Positions 1 through 6,134 of a stretch of 6,134 bases of DNA are shown one piece after another. The stretch's first letter is position 1, and the number at the start of each line of letters is the position of its first letter. The stretch spans positions 1 to 6,134 of the forward strand of contig CAMLER010000326.1 in assembly GCA_946478915.1 (NCBI GenBank), read 5' to 3'. Below the pieces are notes generated by a model that saw only the letters and a list, made by a program, of their open reading frames with translations, ran no database searches and was not told the origin of the DNA. The stretch comes from an uncultured Chryseolinea sp. Its GTDB lineage: Bacteria; Bacteroidota; Bacteroidia; Cytophagales; Cyclobacteriaceae. Both the position numbers and the translations under genes were made by a program.

Positions 1-3000
1 CCCATTGGTTCTCTTTGAAATGATGTCATTGAAATCTGAACTTGAGGCATGTACCAACAGTCTGTTGTCCTCAAGTCCAAAGTAATACCATGCTTCGGGC
101 GATGCTTTAATAAACACATTGAACACGGGTCCCCCATCTTCAGTTTTCTTAACCTCCATAAAGCCTTCAAACGAACCGTTAATATCATTTCTCCCAATGT
201 TCGATAACCCCAATTTTCCTTCGCTATAAAAAGCTTTATGCTTTGCCGACCATTTCAGGTTGACGTTTGAGAACACCAACGGTTTGGCTAGTGGCATCAT
301 TGTTCCGAGCGGGACATATCCCTGCAAGCTCCTTTGTTCGTAGTCTTTCACGACACGTTCACCGAGGAAGTCCGCAATTTTATAAAGAAGATCGGTTTGG
401 TCACCCAATCCTTCGTCGGCACCTTCATTCTTAATCACGTCCTGAATTTGCTTGGCCATCAGGTCAAAAGCCTGGATAGGAACATTGGAGTCGACCATCA
501 AAAACGAGTTCATCTTGACCTCATTGGTCTGCATGCTACCCTGACCTATTGCGGAGGCGGTAATATTGAAATCCTTAGTGCCGCGGAACAGGTTGATTGG
601 CCCCTCAAACCTCACCTGCATTTTGTCGTCCTGGTAGGCAAATACTTTTCCCGAAAGTTTATTGCCACGGGCTTTCTCTACGTCTTCTATCTTAAATTCT
701 TTGGACGCAGTGTCATAATACATCATACCTTCCGGCACGAAAAAGTCCTCGTCATCTGGAGACTTTTTGTTATTCAGAAAAGTAAAATACAGATCGTTGT
801 CGTTCGATCCTACATGCAAACCGGCGTTGACATCAGAGCCGTCTTCAGTCGTAGCCGTATTGAAGTCGATGAGAACATCTGTCTCATCACCGGTCTGGCT
901 ATACGTAATCCAACTGTTGTAATTTTCAATGTTCTTGATATCAAGCTTAACAAATCCAGTAAGTTGCAAAGCCGGCCTGGTAGCGTACATTATCATGTCG
1001 CCCTTATAAAACATTCCCGCACCTAACACCAGGTTTTGCTGGGCGGTAACAGAGCCCGTTGCGACCGTCTGCATTTGTGCGGATGGGGCGTTCTTTCGCG
1101 AGGATCTCCTTGTTGCCTCTTCAGCTGTGATCGGCTCCAGATGGAAATCCGTCATCTTAATCGCAAACGTATCATTAAGGAAGTTGACGTATTGATAAGT
1201 AGCATATCCTGAAAATTCTTTTCTCGAGACTATGTCAACAACCCCTTCTGTCAATCGGTGATATCCGTTCAAAGTATCCAGCACGATCGTTGTATTTTTC
1301 AATGTGCCGATCTTTGCATTTTCAAGGATCAACACTTCATTATTTTCAGGTGTGATCTTAGCATCCGCCACAATGATGTATGGAATACCACTTACTTTCA
1401 GTTCCTGTGTTTTTAGATTGTACTCGGCTTTCTCGGCATTGAAATTCAGTGAATCCAATTCCTTCCGGGTGGTGTAGAAGTAAGAGTTCTCCAATGGAAC
1501 ATCTGGATCTTTGGTCATGGTGATCTTTTGCTCATCCAGATCCCATCGCATTTTTGGAATCGAGGTCTTGAACTGCGCAAAAGGAAAATCGATTGCCGCT
1601 TCACCTTCAACCTCGGGACTGATGTCGGCGTAATTTTGCTCAAGATCAAATTTCAATTTAACATCGTTTCCTTGCAGAAGAGGTTTTGTAGGGTCATCAG
1701 ACTTCACCCTGAACTTCGCGCGTCGCGCAGCAAAATCTTTTCCCTGGAAACTCATACGACGCGACACCAACTCTGTTCCACGAGTTTCAAGTTTGCCTAT
1801 CCCGGTTACACCAGATTTGGAAACAATAATAGTCCCTTGCATTTGCGCGGATGAATCGTAAAAACTGAATGGCGCCTTTACATTTTTTATCCTCATTTCA
1901 TCCTTCCGCGGATACCATTTCATTTCAAAGTCAGTAAGCAAAGCTTGCGGGAAAGAAACATTCCCAATTTGTGATTTTGCAAGTCTTGCATCAGTTCCTT
2001 TTGCCGTTACCGAATCCGGATAGAACACAAAATCATTGGCCGTAACCGAAGCGGCGAGATAATCAATTGTTCCTGCGCCGCGGAGACCCCGATTGTTCAT
2101 GGTGAGTTTGCCATTCATTTTTCCGTCACCATCGTACAGTTGATACCCCCCCGGCAAAATCTTATGTTCAAAGCCAAGAGATTTGTCTGGCTGGGTATGT
2201 AATTTCTCTTTGAAAGCGGGGAACATTCCACTGGATACAAAGGTGCCGTCGAAATTTATGGACGCGGGATCAGCATTATTCAAGCTGTCAAGTTTGAAGG
2301 CGGGCACCACAAAGAACATTGATTTGTCGTAAACCCCGCCCAGCACTTCCGGTCGGTCAAAATAAATAGCACCTCCGGAGGCCGCATCCAGCCGGGGGTA
2401 GTCCGGAATCCGTTTTTTTCCTGATTTGTTGTTGCCTTTGCTAATGAACAAAGTCCCAGACTGTGATTCGTTATTAAGTCCACCTGCTGCCGCAGCAGTG
2501 GAGTCGGCGCTCACCATGGAATTGTTAACCTTTCGCCGCATGCTTTGACCTCGCGCGTTCGTTTCCGTCACATAAAAATTGATCGAATCAATATGTGTCA
2601 GCTTGATAAAGAAACTATCGTACTTCAAGGTGAAACCTTTTCCACTGATCTCGAAATTTCCGGCAGTGATCGTTCCATCAAATTTCATGTCCCGATTTTG
2701 AAGAATGGTGATGATACTGCTGTCCGGTTTGATCCGCACATTAAGTGAATCGCTGACCTTAAATTCATCAACACCGCGGACAAGCAACGAACCATCAGAA
2801 AAATTTAATGTTGCATTTGGAAAACTGTCGATTACAGAATGAATTTTGAGATTGTCATAATCCATTTCACCCTTGTAAGCGCGATAGACTAAAATCGCTT
2901 TCTCTTTAACCCGCACCAGATCCATGTTAGGATAGTACGAAACCATTCCTTTCTGATTTAAGAATTCCATTGCGGCCTTGATATCCGCTAATTTCTTACC

Positions 3001-4596
3001 AGATGAAGCGGCGAGATCGCCACTGTAAAATTCTCTTACATTGTTCTTAAGGCAAAAATTTGCGACCAACGCAAGCGGATGAAACGAAAATCCCTGTCCG
3101 CTTAGCAATCTAAAATCTTCCGGGTCATAAAAATCGGTGGATTCAATAATAAGCGGAACTGTGTTTCTGCCACCATCCGTTAGCAGGTTAAGACTATCGG
3201 AATTTAAATCCCACTTGATAACGTCTGAAGCAAAATCGACATTAAAATACGTGGAAGAATAAGGTGAATGCTTCATGCTACCTTTGTCCTTCCGCAGCAG
3301 CAGTGACTGTATACTGTCACCATAGGTGTATTTCATCCGCACAACAGGATGTGTTATTGAGTCTCCTCTTTGCAGAATGTTGATTCTTGTCTTTTGAGAT
3401 ATGATTGTGGAATCTGTAAATCGAAAATCTGATGAAACAGCGGTAAATTTTGGTTCTCCGCCATGCGAAACTTCTATTTTCGCCGGAGCTCCACTAACGG
3501 AGGCGCTGGATATTTTTCTTCCCAAAAGTGAAAAGCCACCTGTGTACTTAACATTTTCATCTCCAATACCCTGAATGCGCAAATTGTTTTGAAAAGATTT
3601 AAACCTCGGATAAGAGGACGGAATAGAATCTTTTCGGGCCACTGATTTAAATTCAAGAACGCCAGGAATTGGGCCGGGCGTTTTACCAACATAGTTCAGC
3701 TTCACGAGGTCGGACTTAAATTCCGGTTTGGCCACGTTAAAGTGATACGAGACGATATTGGCATAGACGCTATCCGGGTGGAGTAAGGCAGGCGACCAAT
3801 CGAAAGTACCTTCTTCACCAACAAAGGTACTTGTACGAAGAGAAAAAACTCCTTTGGTATTCTTGATAAACACTGAATCATAGGCAGTGACCATATTCAA
3901 TGTAACCTTCGAAAACCGTATAACGGGGCCTTCTACCAAAGGCGGCGGTGGCGGATTCATCCATAAAGGAGCGTCCACGTAGACAGTATCCGACAATGGG
4001 TCGTAGCTATCAGCATCGCTATTGTACAAGTCTTCCTGTGCGCTTACCTCATCCGTTGGAGCTAAATAAGTGGTATCGCTAAAATCCCCTAGTTGAGGTG
4101 GTGCAATGAAATCAAAGGTGTAGTCGTCTTCACGAGCATACAGCCTGACTGATTTTTCGTAATGCAGGGCGTGATGGGCAAAAAAGGAATTGCTTGCTTT
4201 GAGAAAATTGAGCGCTTTCGGAGTGGGTTCAGAATCGATTACAATACCTGCAACCCTGATGAATTCAGAAATTTTTGATACACTGGCCTTCTCGACATTC
4301 ACTGCATTGGCCAATGCCCCAAAATAATTTACAAGGTGCGGGCGCACGGGATATTTTTTCTTCCTCATCCGCCATACTTGTTTTTGAACCATCAGCTGCT
4401 GATCCACGCGCAAGCCATTCCATGCAGAAACGAACGCCTCGCTCACAAGCATTGCATCGTCTTTCCGGGTCTTTTCAAGTACTATTTTGACGCTGTCGGG
4501 AAAGCTAATGGGGCTCGTGTCAGATTTCATTTGAGCAGCCACCGACAAGGCCGAAAAAGCAAAAGAAAAGAGAAAGTAGAACCTGATTCTTTTCAC
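1..4596 (-). CDS. Giant exported beta-rich protein of unknown function (C-terminus beyond window)
   Basis: I translated this frame codon by codon and found no stop in 1532 codons; it leaves the window at base 1, so the full protein is longer. The start is a GTG at 4594-4596. It is preferred because in-frame stops lie about 65 bases upstream, and the first in-frame ATG (codon 23) would remove a good signal peptide: basic KR near the start, a Phe/Leu-rich core, and a probable cleavage around SVAA-Q at residues 19-22. Residues 33-150 look helical and are rich in Lys and Arg. Residues 153-212 form an acidic linker, followed by five prolines at 215-219. Residues 230-1530 are mostly alternating beta-strand pattern with many Asp-Ser turns, broken by a helical insert (about 505-560) and a helical patch (1374-1423). 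I count one cysteine (Cys515), which fits an exported protein. No catalytic motif or transmembrane segment other than the signal is visible. The blocks NRDMKFDG (634-641) and MFPAFKEKL (791-799) resemble motifs I associate with large uncharacterised Bacteroidota proteins; this is recall, not a search. An envelope scaffold or AsmA/TamB/OstA-like role is possible but unproven. Confidence 0.93.
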   Translation of the reverse strand, partial: MKRIRFYFLFSFAFSALSVAAQMKSDTSPISFPDSVKIVLEKTRKDDAMLVSEAFVSAWNGLRVDQQLMVQKQVWRMRKKKYPVRPHLVNYFGALANAVNVEKASVSKISEFIRVAGIVIDSEPTPKALNFLKASNSFFAHHALHYEKSVRLYAREDDYTFDFIAPPQLGDFSDTTYLAPTDEVSAQEDLYNSDADSYDPLSDTVYVDAPLWMNPPPPPLVEGPVIRFSKVTLNMVTAYDSVFIKNTKGVFSLRTSTFVGEEGTFDWSPALLHPDSVYANIVSYHFNVAKPEFKSDLVKLNYVGKTPGPIPGVLEFKSVARKDSIPSSYPRFKSFQNNLRIQGIGDENVKYTGGFSLLGRKISSASVSGAPAKIEVSHGGEPKFTAVSSDFRFTDSTIISQKTRINILQRGDSITHPVVRMKYTYGDSIQSLLLRKDKGSMKHSPYSSTYFNVDFASDVIKWDLNSDSLNLLTDGGRNTVPLIIESTDFYDPEDFRLLSGQGFSFHPLALVANFCLKNNVREFYSGDLAASSGKKLADIKAAMEFLNQKGMVSYYPNMDLVRVKEKAILVYRAYKGEMDYDNLKIHSVIDSFPNATLNFSDGSLLVRGVDEFKVSDSLNVRIKPDSSIITILQNRDMKFDGTITAGNFEISGKGFTLKYDSFFIKLTHIDSINFYVTETNARGQSMRRKVNNSMVSADSTAAAAGGLNNESQSGTLFISKGNNKSGKKRIPDYPRLDAASGGAIYFDRPEVLGGVYDKSMFFVVPAFKLDSLNNADPASINFDGTFVSSGMFPAFKEKLHTQPDKSLGFEHKILPGGYQLYDGDGKMNGKLTMNNRGLRGAGTIDYLAASVTANDFVFYPDSVTAKGTDARLAKSQIGNVSFPQALLTDFEMKWYPRKDEMRIKNVKAPFSFYDSSAQMQGTIIVSKSGVTGIGKLETRGTELVSRRMSFQGKDFAARRAKFRVKSDDPTKPLLQGNDVKLKFDLEQNYADISPEVEGEAAIDFPFAQFKTSIPKMRWDLDEQKITMTKDPDVPLENSYFYTTRKELDSLNFNAEKAEYNLKTQELKVSGIPYIIVADAKITPENNEVLILENAKIGTLKNTTIVLDTLNGYHRLTEGVVDIVSRKEFSGYATYQYVNFLNDTFAIKMTDFHLEPITAEEATRRSSRKNAPSAQMQTVATGSVTAQQNLVLGAGMFYKGDMIMYATRPALQLTGFVKLDIKNIENYNSWITYSQTGDETDVLIDFNTATTEDGSDVNAGLHVGSNDNDLYFTFLNNKKSPDDEDFFVPEGMMYYDTASKEFKIEDVEKARGNKLSGKVFAYQDDKMQVRFEGPINLFRGTKDFNITASAIGQGSMQTNEVKMNSFLMVDSNVPIQAFDLMAKQIQDVIKNEGADEGLGDQTDLLYKIADFLGERVVKDYEQRSLQGYVPLGTMMPLAKPLVFSNVNLKWSAKHKAFYSEGKLGLSNIGRNDINGSFEGFMEVKKTEDGGPVFNVFIKASPEAWYYFGLEDNRLLVHASSSDFNDIISKRTNG
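328..477 (-). other. Helical patch near the visible C-terminal end of the giant protein
   Basis: Residues 1374-1423 read as amphipathic helices (QAFDLMAKQIQDVIKNEG, then DLLYKIADFLGERVVKDYEQ) between two beta regions. A Gly/Asp-rich turn separates them. They are too polar for membrane segments. Beyond them the strand pattern resumes up to the window edge. Confidence 0.5.
1495..2136 (-). repeat. Degenerate tandem protein repeat in the giant protein
   Basis: Residues 821-912 and 913-1034 align as two diverged copies. Copy 1 has YDGDGKMNG, then GLRGAGTIDYL, then DFVFYPDSVTA, then SFPQALLTDFEMKW. Copy 2 has YDSSAQMQG, then GVTGIGKLETR, then RMSFQGKDFAA, then DFPFAQFKTSIPKMRW. The shared pattern is YD-x4-M-x-G, G-x2-G-x-G, then F-x-FP-x-A and M-x-W. 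Copy 2 carries about 30 extra residues in its middle. The similarity is at protein level only; the DNA copies are not obviously alike, so the duplication is old. Confidence 0.6.
2581..2880 (-). other. Putatively conserved beta block with NRD motif in the giant protein
   Basis: Residues 573-672 follow the helical insert and read as successive strands with short turns. They include MDYDNLKIHS, the segment LLVRGVDEFKVSDSLNV, NRDMKFDG at 634-641, and GKGFTLKYDSFFIKL. The alternation of hydrophobic and polar residues and the Gly-containing turns suggest a stacked beta-sheet or beta-helix-like segment. I believe similar wording recurs in other large Bacteroidota proteins, from memory only. No known domain name can be assigned. 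Confidence 0.45.
2881..3084 (-). other. Helical insert, winged-helix-like, in the giant protein
   Basis: Residues 505-572 interrupt the beta pattern with three apparent helices: PLALVANFCLKNN, a short middle one around EFYSGDLAA, and GKKLADIKAAMEFLNQKG. A strand-turn-strand follows (MVSYYP, then LVRVKEKAILVY). That order matches a winged-helix fold, but the protein is predicted to be exported, so DNA binding is unlikely and a structural or protein-contact role is more plausible. The only cysteine of the visible protein, Cys515, lies in the first helix. The fold is an inference from pattern. Confidence 0.4.
3940..4140 (-). other. Acidic linker and five-proline stretch in the giant protein
   Basis: Residues 153-212 contain about 15 Asp/Glu against a single Arg, with many Ser, Thr and Tyr, and are followed by five consecutive prolines at residues 215-219. 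This looks like a disordered spacer joining the helical N-terminal domain (33-150) to the beta-rich body that begins near residue 225. Boundaries are judged by composition only. Confidence 0.6.
4531..4596 (-). other. Signal peptide of the giant protein
   Basis: Residues 1-22 begin VKRIRFYFLF, have a hydrophobic stretch of about 14 residues, and end in small residues (SVAAQ). The likely signal peptidase I cut is after one of the alanines at 20-21. There is no Cys at the cleavage site, so this is not a lipoprotein signal. The segment predicts export to the periplasm and beyond, and it is the main argument for the GTG start. Confidence 0.8.
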
Positions 4597-4641
4597 AAAG
4601 TTAAAACCTTGAAATTCGGAAATAATGGGTAAATAAACTAC

Positions 4642-4655
4642 GAGACGTATGTCTC
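4642..4655. repeat. Near-palindrome GAGACGTATGTCTC upstream of the giant protein gene
   Basis: The 14 bases pair in six of seven positions around the centre: five-base arms GAGAC and GTCTC, and one mismatch near the middle. It lies 46-59 bases upstream of the GTG start of the leftward gene, where a dimeric regulator could sit. It is too short and weak for a terminator, and no T-run follows. It could be chance. Confidence 0.3.
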
Positions 4656-4775
4656 ACTAAACGCCTATGTAAGAAAAAACGTGCAAACTCGTTGAAAAGT
4701 CTTTTTTGGAGAGATCTTCAAACATGACGCTTTGCCGAAAATTCGAAGGTCACTCCGCATTTGTACAACTATTAC

Positions 4776-4806
4776 TTGAATACCATAACTGTGAACAATA
4801 CCTTAG
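4776..4806 (+). promoter_or_regulatory. Candidate Bacteroidota-type promoter for the histidine kinase
   Basis: TTG at 4776-4778 is followed after 20 bases by TACCTTAG at 4799-4806, which matches the Bacteroidota -7 pattern TAnnTTTG at all but one fixed position. The start codon lies 34 bases downstream, giving a short leader. The spacing suits the known -33/-7 arrangement. The match is short and imperfect, so it is only a candidate. Confidence 0.35.
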
Positions 4807-4840
4807 CAAATAATACTGCACATGCCTATAATGCGCGCCA

Positions 4841-6134
4841 ATGAAGATTTCATACTTGATTTTCTTTAGTTTTCTCTTCATTCTTTTACTATTCTCAATA
4901 ACAACGTATATCAATTTTCAACAATCTGAAGAAGTTAGGGAGAATTCCGATTGGGTAAATAAGTCAACAACGATCATCCGGAACAGCAACCGCTTTCAAC
5001 GCAACATACTCAACATGATAAGCGGATTGCGCGGATACCTGTTTGCCGGGGAAAATTATTTTATTCAGGCATACGATTCTGCAAAAGCCGAAAACGAAAC
5101 CATATTATCAGAGCTGTCGGGACTGGTCCCTCCAGAAGGAGAGCAGCGAGAGTTGCTGGGCGAAATTCGCGAAATCAACAACGAATGGCTTAGCGAGTTC
5201 TCTACGCCTTTGATCGACGCGAAAAAACTTGCCGGGGACTCCGATAGCAGCTTGCTGAGTTTTAACCGATTGTATCGCGAAAAACTTACTACGGGAAATG
5301 AGCGCTACATGAATCGCCAACTTCAGGAACGGATACGGCTATTTATCAATAACGAATACAACAGCCGCGATATACGGACTCAAATTCTTGATGCATCTGT
5401 CCGTCGCACTCGGGCAATTTCAATTGGTCTCGCATCGCTATCAATTATTGTCGGCTCTATTATTGCCATTTTCCTAGCGTACCGAATCTCTACGCGTATC
5501 ATGGGGATGGTGAAAATGGCAAACCAGATTGCTGAGGGACATTATGATGTATCAACGCAAGATTCAGGCCGCGATGAACTTAGTGACCTGGCACATTCAT
5601 TAAATAATATGGCCCACGTCTTAAATGAGAATATCACGTTGCTGAAAAGGAAAAATCAGGAATTGGATCAGTTCGCGCATATCGTATCGCATGACTTAAA
5701 AGCGCCATTGCGAGGTATTGACAACGTTGTTTCATGGATGGAGGAGGATCACGCCACGGAAATGTCGCCAAAAATTGTCGAGTACATGGAAATCATCAAG
5801 GGTCGTTTGCTGCGTGCCGAAAATCTTATCCATGGAATTCTGTCGTATGCTCGTATAGGAAAAGAAACGGGTGACAAGGAAGAGGTCGACCTGAGTCAAT
5901 TGGTGGACGAAGTTGGAGAATCGTTAATGATGAAATCCAGCTTAAAGCTGATTGTTGCTTCCAAACTGCCAAAGCTGTATACCGAGAAGGTTCCGTTGCT
6001 GCAAATTTTTTCGAATTTGATCAGTAATGCCGTAAAACACCATGATAAACGGAACGGATACATAAAAGTATATCACCAGGAATTTTTACATCACTATGAA
6101 TTCTTTGTAGAAGACAATGGCCCGGGTATCGGCA
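4841..6134 (+). CDS. Membrane sensor histidine kinase, CHASE3-HAMP-HisKA-HATPase (C-terminus beyond window)
   Basis: This is a two-component sensor kinase that would autophosphorylate on a histidine and pass the phosphate to a response regulator. 431 complete codons are present, open to the right edge. The ATG at 4841 is chosen because a hydrophobic helix begins at once (residues 3-22); two nearby upstream ATGs (4822, 4831) are out of frame. No Shine-Dalgarno is seen, as is usual in Bacteroidota. Residues 23-191 are periplasmic and fit CHASE3, including the typical GLRGYLFAGE at 62-71. The second transmembrane helix is 193-214. A HAMP domain (about 213-265) has DELSDL at 245-250 but Met221 where a proline is common. 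A coiled linker leads to the H-box, with SHDLKAPLRG placing the phospho-acceptor at His284. The N-box NLISNAVKHH starts at Asn392, with the likely magnesium ligand at Asn396, and the G1 motif DNGPGIG is at 425-431, where the window ends. No PAS domain is present. The kinase class is firm; the signal and partner are unknown. Confidence 0.97.
   Translation, partial: MKISYLIFFSFLFILLLFSITTYINFQQSEEVRENSDWVNKSTTIIRNSNRFQRNILNMISGLRGYLFAGENYFIQAYDSAKAENETILSELSGLVPPEGEQRELLGEIREINNEWLSEFSTPLIDAKKLAGDSDSSLLSFNRLYREKLTTGNERYMNRQLQERIRLFINNEYNSRDIRTQILDASVRRTRAISIGLASLSIIVGSIIAIFLAYRISTRIMGMVKMANQIAEGHYDVSTQDSGRDELSDLAHSLNNMAHVLNENITLLKRKNQELDQFAHIVSHDLKAPLRGIDNVVSWMEEDHATEMSPKIVEYMEIIKGRLLRAENLIHGILSYARIGKETGDKEEVDLSQLVDEVGESLMMKSSLKLIVASKLPKLYTEKVPLLQIFSNLISNAVKHHDKRNGYIKVYHQEFLHHYEFFVEDNGPGIG

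Larger units (their letters stand above)
4597..4840. promoter_or_regulatory. Divergent intergenic region between giant protein and kinase genes
   Basis: This 244-base AT-rich stretch separates two genes transcribed away from each other, so it must hold or border both promoters. It contains a near-palindrome (4642-4655) and a candidate rightward promoter (4776-4806), listed separately. No tRNA, small RNA, riboswitch or credible gene was seen in it. For the leftward gene I found no convincing TTG / TAnnTTTG pair. Confidence 0.7.

Noticed and set aside
334..1026. A 230-codon open frame on the plus strand
   Set aside because: It is the codon-aligned antisense of the giant gene, which here uses no TTA, CTA or TCA codons and so leaves the opposite strand open. 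Its translation has no coherent domain pattern.
1528..1854. A 108-codon open frame on the plus strand
   Set aside because: Same codon-aligned antisense shadow of the giant gene, with no protein-like features.
2484..2498. A perfect inverted repeat CTGCTGCCGCAGCAG
   Set aside because: It comes from a run of alanine codons in a low-complexity stretch near residue 700, and no T-run follows it.
3303..3320. An 18-base imperfect palindrome, GTGACTGTATACTGTCAC
   Set aside because: It pairs except for one T/T position on each side, but it lies deep inside the giant coding region and is best explained by codons.
4336..4632. A 98-codon plus-strand frame over the start of the giant gene
   Set aside because: It lies opposite the signal peptide and N-terminal domain, which are clearly coding on the minus strand, and its product is basic and unstructured-looking.
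4719..4726. CATGTTTG on the minus strand as a -7 element for the giant gene
   Set aside because: It misses the first T of TAnnTTTG, has no TTG at a suitable distance upstream, and would leave a leader of over 100 bases.
4822..4869. A 15-codon mini-frame overlapping the kinase start
   Set aside because: ATG at 4822 and 4831 open a short out-of-frame peptide ending at TAG 4867-4869. It could be a leader peptide, but nothing beyond chance supports it.

Overview
The window reads as chromosomal DNA from a member of the Bacteroidota, most likely the Cytophagales. The evidence is moderate-GC DNA, protein starts without a Shine-Dalgarno sequence, a very large signal-peptide-bearing beta-rich protein of a type I associate with this phylum, and a promoter-like match to the Bacteroidota TTG / TAnnTTTG pattern. 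The genus cannot be fixed from the sequence.

Layout. About three quarters of the window (1-4596, minus strand) is one uninterrupted reading frame of 1532 codons. It starts at a GTG and runs off the left edge without a stop. It encodes an exported protein with a signal peptide, a helical N-terminal domain, an acidic proline-containing linker, a small helical insert that looks like a winged helix, a long beta-strand-rich body holding a degenerate tandem repeat, and a helical patch near residue 1400. Its function is not known to me. A 244-base divergent intergenic region (4597-4840) follows, holding a candidate promoter for the rightward gene and a near-palindrome close to the leftward gene. From 4841 to the right edge, on the plus strand, lies a membrane sensor histidine kinase with two transmembrane segments around a CHASE3-type sensor, then HAMP, HisKA and the beginning of the HATPase domain. 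It is cut by the window end inside the ATP-binding site.

Working together. The two genes diverge from a shared upstream region, which permits but does not show common regulation. The leftward product is predicted to work outside the inner membrane. The kinase would sense something in the periplasm and signal to a response regulator that is not in the window. I see no RNA genes, mobile elements, CRISPR arrays or terminators. The most interesting item is the giant protein: its size, its layered internal repeats and its lack of a recognisable function.
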